Assembly: GCA_013375455.1 (NCBI GenBank)
Contig: JABXJT010000002.1
Location: 101,637 to 133,432, forward strand
Direction of reading: 5' to 3'
DNA: 31,796 nt
Source of the DNA: Candidatus Helarchaeota archaeon
GTDB taxonomy: Archaea; Asgardarchaeota; Lokiarchaeia; Helarchaeales; HEL-GB-A
Shown one piece after another: positions 1-9,311 of this stretch. The translations under genes were made by a program, and so were the position numbers. The notes under the pieces were generated by a model, which did not search any database, was not told the origin of the DNA, and saw nothing but the letters and a program-made list of their open reading frames with translations. Each line of letters begins with the position of its first letter. Positions within the stretch are counted from its first letter, which is position 1.

Positions 1-606
1 GCTCTCACGTCTCCAACTCCTTGGATTCCCGATAGTTTTTGGTGCTATCAGGTAGTGTATTCGGGGAATTACGTGTATGCTGCTGGATACGACAAAGGAG
101 TGATCGTTTTTAATGTGACTAATCCCTATAGTCCCGCGTTGGTGGGGTTTGAATTTCTTGCTGCTGATATCTATTCCATTGCTCATCTGGGCGGCAATCG
201 GGTCGTGGCTGGCGGTAGCGCGGGGTACATTGCGATCGTTGATGTATCCAACGCATCCGATCCCACGAAGACTGGTGAAGTTGATACAGATGGGGGTGAT
301 ATTGTCGACATCGCGACATTTAATACTTATGCTATTTGTGCAGATTCCACCTACGGCATTGTCACAATAGGTTGTAGCGGTTCTAGTCCATCAGAACTTG
401 CTCGACTTGCTCCTACGATGTATGGTTACGGCACTGACACCGATGGAATGTATGTATATGGCGCATGCGGAACTTGGGACTTTCATATCTGGCCGTACTC
501 AGATGCAATTTCGGGGTCCCTTTTTGACATCCCGGGCTTTTCTGTCTTATTTGCAATGATTGCGTTGTTAGGAATCATCCTCTATATGAAATTGAAACGA
601 ACTTAA
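1..606 (+). CDS. LVIVD-type beta-propeller surface protein, C-terminal part
   Basis: The reading frame is open from base 1 to the TAA at 604-606, so this is the last 201 residues of a longer protein whose start lies outside the window. The visible part has two to three blade-like repeats of the LVIVD kind, for example VIVFNVTNPYSPALVG and then IAIVDVSNASDPTKTG, which in this family form a beta-propeller on secreted or surface proteins. The C-terminus is a short IPGF motif, about 18 hydrophobic residues and a basic tail (KLKRT). That resembles the PGF-CTERM-like sorting or anchor signals of archaeal exported proteins. An internal GTG at 55 is in frame but is not a convincing start, because the frame continues upstream. 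The gene is more G+C-rich than the giant gene 12 bases downstream, with which it is probably co-transcribed. The ligand is unknown. Confidence 0.8.
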   Translation, partial: ALTSPTPWIPDSFWCYQVVYSGNYVYAAGYDKGVIVFNVTNPYSPALVGFEFLAADIYSIAHLGGNRVVAGGSAGYIAIVDVSNASDPTKTGEVDTDGGDIVDIATFNTYAICADSTYGIVTIGCSGSSPSELARLAPTMYGYGTDTDGMYVYGACGTWDFHIWPYSDAISGSLFDIPGFSVLFAMIALLGIILYMKLKRT

Positions 607-618
607 AAGGGGAAAAAA
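607..618 (+). promoter_or_regulatory. Ribosome binding site of the giant surface gene
   Basis: AAGGGGA begins directly after the TAA of the upstream gene, with five bases to the ATG at 619. The 12-base gap leaves no room for a separate promoter, so the two genes are probably on one transcript. Confidence 0.6.
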
Positions 619-3600
619 ATGAAGAAAAAACTGTCAAATTCTGTTTATAGTCTTTTATTAATTTTCATTATCGTATTTTCAAGCTTCGTTCCACTTTTGA
701 ATAGCGTTTTCCAAACAACTGGAGGAAAAAGATCTCCATTTGGCGATTATACTTTCACCGCATTGTATGATAATTACTGTTATCTAACGAATATAAACCA
801 GACTGAGTATTTATTTAACGCCAAGGGTGCTTGTTATGTTTTAGCAGAGGTCAATGGAACGGATTTTACCAGTTTTCAATTGGACAATGAAACGCTTGAC
901 GTGAGTTATGGTTTGAACGTTTTTCCAAAACATTTTGGAGAGAATTTTACAACTCATAATATTACCTTTCTCCAAAATGATATAGATAATCACAATTTTA
1001 AATGGGTAGCAGTTGAACCGCTTTTCATAAAAGAAGGTGAAATTACCGTCAATTTAACGGGGTATTATAATGTTTCTTTTAACGCTTCTGGTCCAATTAC
1101 CATTCTAATGCAACCGAATTTTTCATTGAATTGGTTGTATCTAGAGGTCGATAACGTAGTGATTAACGATATTTACAATACTAGTGATTATCCTGAAATA
1201 GATAGCGCGTTTTATAGTTATTTCGTAGACGATGGGGCGTATTTAAGTTTTAGTTTGAACATGGAGCCAAATGAGCACACCATGAAAATTATGGGAAATG
1301 GCTCGATTGCATATAAAATTATGCCCAATTTGGATTGGGATGAAGATTTAATTTCTGACATGGAGGAAGTCCAACAAGAGTTGTTCATTCCTCAACTTGA
1401 TCCAATGATCCCTAATACATGGGGGTTCTTTGAAAAGTCATCGGAATACGCATATTTTCATAATGGGTCGGGATTAAATTCAGGATATTTCAGTTTTTAT
1501 ATTCCAGATTCTTATCAGGGAATGAAATATTTGTATATTTTTGCAAATTCCGGGACAATCTCGGATATTACCGTTGACGGCGATGAGTTAACGCTTCAGA
1601 ACATTACATTATCTTCCCATTATAAGAATACACCCTATGGAATTCTTACATCTGGGCATCACTTTATAGCGTATAATTATGACTTGACTGAATCTACAGA
1701 GATTTCCTTCCATATCGATGGCGAAAAAATTATTATTTTTGATGAAATCGAGATGAAAGATACAGATGCGGATGGTTTGAAGGATTTACTAGAGATGAAT
1801 AGTGGCCTTAATATTTACGACTCTGATACGGACCAAGATGGTCTGCCTGATAATTTTGACCCATCCCCCATAGCTGCATTGACATTAAATAAGGATTATC
1901 TTCATCAAATTGTTATTCCGGCTAATTCCAGTAAAAATACCTTTATTAATATTAAAATTAAAAGGCCAGATCCAGATTATTCTTTGAAGGAAAGTAGAAT
2001 ATTTTTAGAGGGGCATTCAAATCAACCAGAAGGCTTAGAGGTGTTAATCTATCCGGTTATACGGGTGTTTGGAAATCAAACCATAGCTAGAAATAATCTT
2101 TTTTGGAGGTGGAAAGGTATCAATGAAACTGACGTTGAAACATTTTCATTAGTGGATGGTTATGATCCAACTGGGTTTGGAGACGCAATCCCGAATGAAA
2201 ATAACTCCAATGCCGAATTTGTTTTTAAATTTGCTAAAGAAAGCGCTGAAGTCTTTGAATTCGATTTATGTTATCCAAAAGGGCATTTAGCCAAAGATGA
2301 TAACGTAATTGACCTCAGGTTTGATTTTATTTGGCTTGTTATCCATAATTCAAGTGGAAAGTTGAAACCTTTACATTATTATGTATTTGAGAACGACATT
2401 ATACTCCAATCTATGACCGTTAAGGAGGTAGGAGACGTAAATTATATTTTAGCATCACCTGATTCGATGATTGAAAATCAGATACTTTGGGCTCTTAATC
2501 AGAATCCACAATTAGGATCACCCATTGACTATAATGTCCAGGATGATATTGTCGGAATGGGCACAGTGGATTATCTCGAGTTGGCTAATCAGACATTGAT
2601 TGACCGAAATAATACCAAACGCGCCTCCAACGAGACGGAAGTCCTATATATTGCTGGATTACAAAGTAATTATGACGTTCTTAATAAAATCAAGTTACAG
2701 AGTTTAGTAAATCCCTCTTTTGAAGTCAATCATTCAGGAGATTTCATTACATGTTTTAGTTTATATTCAATTAGTAACGTCTATAATGCCAATTATTCTT
2801 ATGAAGACGAGCAGATTCGAGGAAAAAATAGAATTTGTTATCTTATTAGTTGGAATAATTATTCAACTGGAACTATTGATGATTACGCCCAAAGAGCTAA
2901 TATACTAGCATTTCCTATTTTTATGCAGGTCATTCCATTCCAAAATTCAACAATTCTGAAATTGACCGAAGCTCTAGGTTCTGAAATACCTTTAACCGAC
3001 ATTCCCTATTCAACTGCGTCACAATTACACGATAAAATTCTATTTCGGAATCAAACCTACATAGAACCATCAGACTCTAGTCAAACTATTCCCCTAGTCA
3101 ATTTTAACTATTCAAAACATGTATTCAAAGAATTGATGGATAATCGGCAATGGACAGTTGAAGCTAGTAGATTAATTTTTAATAATTATTCGCGACGTCC
3201 ATTATCACAAGGTTTTATCGAATCTTATAGTGATTTCAAAAATGCAGTTCTAAACATGGAGTCGGTTATCAATCAAATCCCTGGATTATTTTTTAATTTT
3301 GACACTGATTGGTCCAAAAGTGACGATCCTTCTATCACTTTGGGAAATCTAGACGGCATTATTGATTTCATAAATTCAAAGGCGGCGGGACAGCTTGTTA
3401 ATATTTTACCTAAACTTGATCCCAGTTACATGGATGAAGTGGGGGATTATTTCGATGATAAATCACTTTTAGATCATGTAGTAGCTATTTCTGAAGCATA
3501 CATCGAAAAAATGGGGTTAGATTTTAACGTTGGTAAACAGGATTTATCCGATGAAGTAGAGCAAAATAAATACAAGAGTACTCTAAAAGGCATTGCCAGT

Positions 3601-6600
3601 ACTCTTCAGCATGGGGTTGAATTTATCAAATATTTCTCAGACAGCTTCGAAATAATGAAAGATTTGGTTGAGGATGAATACTCTCTTGATGAATTTGAAT
3701 TTTGGAAGAGAATAACTGAATCAGTTGGATACTCAATGCTTCATGGTTTAATGACTTTGGCCGGTATTATTCTAATCGCTAAAAATCTCGGATTTGCTTA
3801 CACGAAAACTTATGGCGCACTGGCTAAATTCGTTCCTAGAGCTATAATTATTATTGGAATTGTTTTAGCAGCAAGAGATCTAATAGTTGGTGTCATCGAC
3901 GCATATAATACTTACGGGATCTCGAACGAATTTGCTGTCGAAGTCGCTTTTCTTTGTTTGGAGGCCATGATATTCTGCGTGATACCGGTATTATTAGCTT
4001 TGGCTGGTGTGAGTTGGGGCGTAAGTCTTATCATTGTAGGCGCTCTTGCTTTAATTTTTGTAATATTTAGTTATTTGAAAGACGCATCGAAAGAGGCAGA
4101 ACAAAAACCCCCGCCCCCAACCATAGTAATCGTTTGGGCCGATGAAGAAGGACACCCGGGAACCTCTTTTACATTTTCAGAATCGGAATTTAGAAGGCAA
4201 GGGAGTCTTGAAACTCGTGATTACGTAATAACCAATATGGTTTTTCATAATACTGGCGAACATAAAGTGATGTTTACTATAGGCATTGGGATACCTGAGT
4301 TTGATGGTAGTGTAGAGTACACGTATTTTGGGGGCGGTTGGTGGTTTGACCCCGATGAATATGACGACTTCACATGGGGAAAGTTTATTTTTCAACCTTC
4401 TCCAAATCTTACACTAGCCCTCCACCTTCAACAGCATACTGAGATTGCAGACGTGTTATACGAAGTTTACAATGAAACTCATGAGTTCAAGTTATACATG
4501 CCCGTTTTACCTACCACCATTGGGGGTTTCTATGCTCTGACTACAGAGATTCCAAGGTCAACCCCTCCAAGTAATGAGACCAGTGTCACAGTAAATACTT
4601 CTGAACTAATTGATATTGATCCCTTGGTTGGAAATGTATCAGTGAATCTTCCGGTAATATCAACAGGCTATAGTAATCCCTTAGTGAAATGTGAAATATC
4701 TTTTAATGACACGAATTTCTACGTAGATACACCCAATTTTACACAAAATTTAGATTCCGATTTAAGCTTCACTTTATTTTCTCAAAACTTCTCTCATCTT
4801 GGAGGTCTCTATTATATGAATATTGACATTAAGCTCAACGCTACGGACGAATTAATCTTCTCTGACCAAATCCCTTTTAGATTATTATTCATTCGTAATT
4901 TCACTTATTCTCAATCCAACATACTTTATAAAAAAGAGATCAATCAATATTTCTACGCATCGAACATAACCACTCCAGTTAATCTTTCAACTTTAGATTT
5001 ATCCGTTGGTAATATTCTCTTCCTCAAGTTTACCCCCAATTGCACGAAGGAAACGTATCTGAATCTATTTAATAACACTGAATTAGTTAAAACGCATCTA
5101 ATTATCCCACGGGGTAATCGGGACTTCACGCAGCAGTTCGTTCCCATCTTAATCGATGAAAACATTACCATCAATAAATGCAATTTTTCGAGTGGTTTAT
5201 TAAATTCAGAACATATCTTGGTTCATGATATAACCTTCATAAACGCATCGATTCAACCACCAGAAAATCAATATTTCACCCCTTTCAACTTTACGAATAA
5301 CGGAAACGTTCCAGAATACGTCAAGTTCACGTTTTCTGGAGTTCCTTTTGATTCAGTCGATACATCCCTACGTCCCGATGAATTTAACGATGACTACCAA
5401 CTGGCATGCGTCATGCCTGGAGAACATCGTGAATGTTCGTTTAATATCTCCAGACCAACTGCAATTTCAAATCTCTTTTCTAGAAGCATCACCTCCAATA
5501 ATCCTATAATAGATTCAATAATTTCAAGATATACGGATTACCTTGCAATTGATGGAATTTACATTGATAGCCCCGAGAATCGAACATATAAACTCTATAG
5601 CCGCGATAATCACAAAGGTTTGTGGCTTAATATAATTCCTGAGACAGAACTCACCTGGAATGCTTACTCATTAGATGGGCAAAATCCAGTCAACTTTTCT
5701 AAGAATGCCTACCTTCCGTTACCCGCCGATGGATCACATTCTATTCAGGTTCTTGGAAATGATACCGTAAATACTACATACATGTCAGAAATAAGATATT
5801 TCACTCTTGAATCCTGCTTAATCAATATTACAAACCCAGCCAATAACTCCATACAGTTAGATTTATGGACTGGGATTTATAATGCAACTTACGGGTTTGA
5901 CAGTATCGCAAATGGATCTAAACCTCCTGAAGGTGAGATGAGCGGGAATTGCTACGTGGTTAATCATATAGATGCACACGCAAAAGTTTTACAACTAAAA
6001 GGTGACGAGGCATCCATTACATATGGCGTAAATGAAGGCTTTCCTAAGAGCTATGGAACCATTGAGTTTTGGATAAGATTTGAGGATATCTCCTATTATT
6101 CTATTGAGATTAGTATGAAAAATTCTGGTACTGATTTAATATGCATGTGGGTTGATTGGGGTAAATGGTATTACTATTCTGATTGGTTCGATATTTCAAG
6201 GATTCCAAATGTAAACAATCCTCAACCTAACACCTGGCACCATGTTAAAATAGATTTCAGATGTGCTAATGCCTCGCCATATTTAGGCCTCCCGGAGGAT
6301 CGTTATATGATAACTATTGATGGAATAAGTTCCGGAGAACAAACTCCAAGACTTACCGGGAGAACAGAATATGATTTAATCGAAATTGATACTGGGGAAT
6401 ATGGTTATGATTGGGCAAGGGTGTGGATTGATGCTGTTGGCTTATCTTGGGATCCGAATTATGATGTTGGAGATAATTTAGATGAAACCATACCATATCT
6501 TTTATCTTTAGAATATGAACTTCCCCCTCATGTAAATAATCTTCATTATTCTTTAAATAATCAGGATTTAAAGCCGCTCATGGCCCCTGATATTTTGCCA

Positions 6601-7785
6601 TTTAATGAGACCGGAATTCATCAATTTCAATTATTTGGAGGGGATATATATGGCGATATTTATGAATCAAGGATTAATTATTTTGCAGTTTCCGCAATAC
6701 ACATTCCAACACCAGCCGGATTTAATATAAGTATTTTAGAAACAGAATATACAGGCATTCAACTAAATTATAGCCAAGTGTTTTCTAATGGAACCACAAC
6801 CATTTCATTAGTAGATGTAGATGATCTTCCCCCTCTACCTAGCGCATTTTACTTGGGTTCTTACTCACTCCGTTATGAAACTTCAGTTTTAACCCATTTT
6901 TGTTATAACATTACTATGACAGAAGCAAGCACGACATTTCTACGGATTCCCTATGATGAAGATAACGTATTCTGTGAAAAAAACCTCAGATTGTTCAGAT
7001 TAGATCAATTTAATACGTGGGATAACATCACCTCTAAAATAGATATAGTGAATAATTTTATCTACGGTCAGACCACCACTCCAAATGAATATATTTTTGC
7101 AATCATAGAGATTCTTGATACTCATGCTCCCTTTACCCGTGTTTATTTAAATAGTACTGAGGCGTCTATTTTTGAAGGATTCTCAGCACCAGTAACGGTC
7201 AATTTTGACGTAATTGATGAATTTACGGGTGTACTTGACTTTTACTATAGTTTTAATGGCGTTAATTGGACTACCTTTACAGGATCCTTCATCATTGCCA
7301 ATGAGTGTGACATCGATTTCTATTATTATTCAAAAGATGTGTTGGGCAATGAAGAAAGCATTGACAGTTTCCATTTAGTATTAGATTGGACTCCCCCAAC
7401 AACCACCCATGCGATTGAGGGGTATTTAGAGAGAGATGGAAAGATCTATGTTAATATCTTATCAGAAATCACATTGACAACAACAGATAATTTCGACAAT
7501 TATCCTTCTGATTATTACCGTATAAATGGTGGCGCGTGGAAACCATGTTCTGGAGAAATCACTCTCTATGATCTTGGTTTTGGAACCTACACCATTGAAT
7601 ATTATGCACGAGATAATCTTGGAAATTCAGAATCCGTGCACTCCTTTACGTTTACCTATGTGTCCCAATCAGAGTACCGTTGGATGAAAATACAACCAAC
7701 TTTAATTAAGTTAGTCATAATAGCGGGTATAGTTGGGTTGGTTATTGTTGTTTTTATTATTATCATAAAAAAAAGGCGCAGCTAA
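619..7785 (+). CDS. Giant multidomain surface protein (2388 aa)
   Basis: A Lys-rich start and hydrophobic stretch (about residues 10-30) form a signal peptide or anchor, and a single helix followed by KKRRS at about 2364-2388 anchors the C-terminus. Asn-X-Ser/Thr sequons are abundant throughout, as in archaeal surface glycoproteins. Visible regions are: beta-rich sequence to about 380; Asp-rich calcium-binding repeats at about 381-415 (DTDADGLKD, DSDTDQDGLPD), like thrombospondin type 3 or dockerin loops; a helical region at about 950-1035; four predicted membrane helices at about 1037-1154; a Pro-rich linker (KPPPPT); more beta-rich sequence; a concanavalin/LamG-like region at about 1770-1950 (EFWIRFEDIS, TWHHVKIDF); and two Ig-like repeats at about 2167-2349, each ending in YYxxDxLGNxES. 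Four internal helices would keep both large regions outside the cell. No catalytic motif is recognised. Adhesion or envelope architecture is inferred. Confidence 0.85.
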   Translation: MKKKLSNSVYSLLLIFIIVFSSFVPLLNSVFQTTGGKRSPFGDYTFTALYDNYCYLTNINQTEYLFNAKGACYVLAEVNGTDFTSFQLDNETLDVSYGLNVFPKHFGENFTTHNITFLQNDIDNHNFKWVAVEPLFIKEGEITVNLTGYYNVSFNASGPITILMQPNFSLNWLYLEVDNVVINDIYNTSDYPEIDSAFYSYFVDDGAYLSFSLNMEPNEHTMKIMGNGSIAYKIMPNLDWDEDLISDMEEVQQELFIPQLDPMIPNTWGFFEKSSEYAYFHNGSGLNSGYFSFYIPDSYQGMKYLYIFANSGTISDITVDGDELTLQNITLSSHYKNTPYGILTSGHHFIAYNYDLTESTEISFHIDGEKIIIFDEIEMKDTDADGLKDLLEMNSGLNIYDSDTDQDGLPDNFDPSPIAALTLNKDYLHQIVIPANSSKNTFINIKIKRPDPDYSLKESRIFLEGHSNQPEGLEVLIYPVIRVFGNQTIARNNLFWRWKGINETDVETFSLVDGYDPTGFGDAIPNENNSNAEFVFKFAKESAEVFEFDLCYPKGHLAKDDNVIDLRFDFIWLVIHNSSGKLKPLHYYVFENDIILQSMTVKEVGDVNYILASPDSMIENQILWALNQNPQLGSPIDYNVQDDIVGMGTVDYLELANQTLIDRNNTKRASNETEVLYIAGLQSNYDVLNKIKLQSLVNPSFEVNHSGDFITCFSLYSISNVYNANYSYEDEQIRGKNRICYLISWNNYSTGTIDDYAQRANILAFPIFMQVIPFQNSTILKLTEALGSEIPLTDIPYSTASQLHDKILFRNQTYIEPSDSSQTIPLVNFNYSKHVFKELMDNRQWTVEASRLIFNNYSRRPLSQGFIESYSDFKNAVLNMESVINQIPGLFFNFDTDWSKSDDPSITLGNLDGIIDFINSKAAGQLVNILPKLDPSYMDEVGDYFDDKSLLDHVVAISEAYIEKMGLDFNVGKQDLSDEVEQNKYKSTLKGIASTLQHGVEFIKYFSDSFEIMKDLVEDEYSLDEFEFWKRITESVGYSMLHGLMTLAGIILIAKNLGFAYTKTYGALAKFVPRAIIIIGIVLAARDLIVGVIDAYNTYGISNEFAVEVAFLCLEAMIFCVIPVLLALAGVSWGVSLIIVGALALIFVIFSYLKDASKEAEQKPPPPTIVIVWADEEGHPGTSFTFSESEFRRQGSLETRDYVITNMVFHNTGEHKVMFTIGIGIPEFDGSVEYTYFGGGWWFDPDEYDDFTWGKFIFQPSPNLTLALHLQQHTEIADVLYEVYNETHEFKLYMPVLPTTIGGFYALTTEIPRSTPPSNETSVTVNTSELIDIDPLVGNVSVNLPVISTGYSNPLVKCEISFNDTNFYVDTPNFTQNLDSDLSFTLFSQNFSHLGGLYYMNIDIKLNATDELIFSDQIPFRLLFIRNFTYSQSNILYKKEINQYFYASNITTPVNLSTLDLSVGNILFLKFTPNCTKETYLNLFNNTELVKTHLIIPRGNRDFTQQFVPILIDENITINKCNFSSGLLNSEHILVHDITFINASIQPPENQYFTPFNFTNNGNVPEYVKFTFSGVPFDSVDTSLRPDEFNDDYQLACVMPGEHRECSFNISRPTAISNLFSRSITSNNPIIDSIISRYTDYLAIDGIYIDSPENRTYKLYSRDNHKGLWLNIIPETELTWNAYSLDGQNPVNFSKNAYLPLPADGSHSIQVLGNDTVNTTYMSEIRYFTLESCLINITNPANNSIQLDLWTGIYNATYGFDSIANGSKPPEGEMSGNCYVVNHIDAHAKVLQLKGDEASITYGVNEGFPKSYGTIEFWIRFEDISYYSIEISMKNSGTDLICMWVDWGKWYYYSDWFDISRIPNVNNPQPNTWHHVKIDFRCANASPYLGLPEDRYMITIDGISSGEQTPRLTGRTEYDLIEIDTGEYGYDWARVWIDAVGLSWDPNYDVGDNLDETIPYLLSLEYELPPHVNNLHYSLNNQDLKPLMAPDILPFNETGIHQFQLFGGDIYGDIYESRINYFAVSAIHIPTPAGFNISILETEYTGIQLNYSQVFSNGTTTISLVDVDDLPPLPSAFYLGSYSLRYETSVLTHFCYNITMTEASTTFLRIPYDEDNVFCEKNLRLFRLDQFNTWDNITSKIDIVNNFIYGQTTTPNEYIFAIIEILDTHAPFTRVYLNSTEASIFEGFSAPVTVNFDVIDEFTGVLDFYYSFNGVNWTTFTGSFIIANECDIDFYYYSKDVLGNEESIDSFHLVLDWTPPTTTHAIEGYLERDGKIYVNILSEITLTTTDNFDNYPSDYYRINGGAWKPCSGEITLYDLGFGTYTIEYYARDNLGNSESVHSFTFTYVSQSEYRWMKIQPTLIKLVIIAGIVGLVIVVFIIIIKKRRS

Positions 7786-7912
7786 TAGAAAGAGATTGAA
7801 TAAAGGCGATGATGAGACAACCTCAAATTTTTCCAATTTAATTTCTTCTTTTTTAAAAAATTTTTAATATACCTTTATAGTGATTTAACTTCTATTAATT
7901 CAACAAACTTCA
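7786..7912. promoter_or_regulatory. Intergenic terminator plus promoter
   Basis: This 127-base gap holds a T6-A6-T5 tract at 7849-7865, suitable as a T-run terminator for the giant gene. It overlaps TATA-like sequence TTTTTAATATA (7861-7871), and TTTATAGT follows at 7874-7881. Either could place a start site 20-60 bases before the hydrolase. Assignment is by pattern and spacing only. Confidence 0.4.
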
Positions 7913-7921
7913 GTGGTTTTC

Positions 7922-8836
7922 ATGAAAGTGAATATAGCATGTCTCCAAATGGCGTCACAACCCTATGATTGGGACTATAATATTGAGAAAGCCACGGCAA
8001 TGATAACAGAAGCCGCAAAGAATGGCGCCAATATATGTTTATTACCGGAAGTGTTCATCCCTGGATATTCCATTACAGACGAAAATTTCAAACAAGCTGA
8101 ATATTTGAATGGTCCAACAGTCTCAACGATGGAATCATTAGCTAAACACAAAAATATTTACATCTCGGGTTCATTCATTGAGAAAACCCATAAAGAATTT
8201 TATAATACGATGTTTCTCATAGGGCCCAAAGGGTTGCTAGGAACCTATCGGAAAATTTATGTCTTTTCGACGGAACAAAAATTTTGGAAGCCTGGAAAGG
8301 AAATAACAATTGTCGATACGGAATTTGGCTCTGTAGGGTTGGGGATTTGTGCTGATATGCAGCATGCGAAACTTTGGAGGCAATATGCGGGAAAGGTTGA
8401 CTTAATCCTGATAAGTTCAGCCTGGCCAGGGAAACCAAAAAAAACCAACTTGAGCTACGTAAAACACATGGATCAACTTTGCCGATCCTTGCCCGTGCAA
8501 ATTTCGGAAGCATTGCAAGTGCCAACTGCATATTGTAATGCGTGTCATCAAACTCTAGGCGAATTACCTCTCGGCTATGGGACATTGACTTGCCAGGGAT
8601 TTTCAAAAATCGCAGATAAGGGAAAAATATTAGCATCCATTGATTCTGGGGAAGAAAAAATTATTCAAGCAACCATTGAAATCAGTGAAGAGCGCCCTAC
8701 AAGTGATCTTTCCCGGTTTCAAAATTGGATAAAATTTCCTCTTCGCGAAAAATTCCTGAAGTTCGCAATACAAAAACTCCCCCTCCTCTATGCAAAACTT
8801 TACTATCACTGGCATAAAAAGAAGTTCCTCAGTTGA
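7922..8836 (+). CDS. Carbon-nitrogen hydrolase, nitrilase superfamily
   Basis: This cytosolic enzyme would hydrolyse a non-peptide C-N bond (amide, carbamoyl or nitrile) through the Glu-Lys-Cys triad of the superfamily. All three residues are present, numbered from the ATG at 7922: Glu43 in LLPEVFIPGY, Lys111 in YRKIYVF and Cys143 in GLGICADMQ. The start MKVNIACLQM and the 304-residue length are typical of the family. The usual ICYDxxFPE after the nucleophile reads ICADMQHAKLWR, so the branch is not one of the common amidase or NAD-synthetase types, and the substrate cannot be named. A GTG at 7913 would add three residues; I prefer the ATG because it gives the standard family N-terminus. No clear ribosome binding site is seen. 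The unknown gene starting 10 bases after the stop is probably in the same transcript. Confidence 0.88.
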   Translation: MKVNIACLQMASQPYDWDYNIEKATAMITEAAKNGANICLLPEVFIPGYSITDENFKQAEYLNGPTVSTMESLAKHKNIYISGSFIEKTHKEFYNTMFLIGPKGLLGTYRKIYVFSTEQKFWKPGKEITIVDTEFGSVGLGICADMQHAKLWRQYAGKVDLILISSAWPGKPKKTNLSYVKHMDQLCRSLPVQISEALQVPTAYCNACHQTLGELPLGYGTLTCQGFSKIADKGKILASIDSGEEKIIQATIEISEERPTSDLSRFQNWIKFPLREKFLKFAIQKLPLLYAKLYYHWHKKKFLS

Positions 8837-8846
8837 ACGTGATTCT

Positions 8847-9311
8847 ATGAGTAGTGATGCAGAGAAACCGCAACTAAAATGGCTAGTAAAATTCAAATTC
8901 AAGGAAGATTATACCAATTTACTCGTTGATCTGAAAGATACAACCCTTTTTGATGAGAAATATCCAGTTTTTAGGATGCTGCTGGCGAGGGAAATCCTTG
9001 CTAGCAAGGTGAATCACTTTTTTCACGTGAAACGGGAAGAATATCCCACGGAAATTAAGGATCCCAGTGGAAAAGAATTGCCGCAAGATTCGTGCATCTT
9101 CATATTTGGAGTTTCAACAGAATTAGGCATGTTGAAAGCCTTGTTCTTACCACAACCTGAAGAACGGCTCGTTTTGGTGGGAATAGATGAAGTCTGGATT
9201 AATGTGCTGGAGAAAATTCAGGAATCTCAACGTTTGACGGTCCTGACAAATGTCCTCGCCTCTCTGGTGAATAAATCAGACGCATGGACTCAAGTTTATC
9301 TGGTTTATTAA
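8847..9311 (+). CDS. Hypothetical protein, 154 aa
   Basis: I do not recognise this protein. The frame is open from 8790, but the ATG at 8847 lies just after the hydrolase stop and gives a sensible start (MSSDAEKPQLKW). The upstream choice would overlap the hydrolase by 47 bases. The product looks soluble and mixed alpha/beta, with a charged N-terminal half and a hydrophobic core strand (CIFIFGVSTELGMLKALF). It has no membrane helix, no Cys motif and no nucleotide-binding loop. It probably shares a transcript with the hydrolase. Its stop codon overlaps the stop of the convergent membrane-protein gene (9308-9311). Confidence 0.6.
   Translation: MSSDAEKPQLKWLVKFKFKEDYTNLLVDLKDTTLFDEKYPVFRMLLAREILASKVNHFFHVKREEYPTEIKDPSGKELPQDSCIFIFGVSTELGMLKALFLPQPEERLVLVGIDEVWINVLEKIQESQRLTVLTNVLASLVNKSDAWTQVYLVY

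Noticed and set aside
55..606. A complete 183-residue gene starting at GTG 55
   Set aside because: The frame is open without a stop to base 1, and the upstream residues continue the repeat-rich protein, so the gene is partial at the window edge.
8790..8846. Upstream ATG start for the small hypothetical gene
   Set aside because: It would overlap the hydrolase by 47 bases with no ribosome binding site. The ATG at 8847 fits the usual spacing after the stop codon.
8217..8902. Minus-strand open frames over the nitrilase gene
   Set aside because: They are antisense to a gene with an intact catalytic triad, and their products show no recognisable motif.
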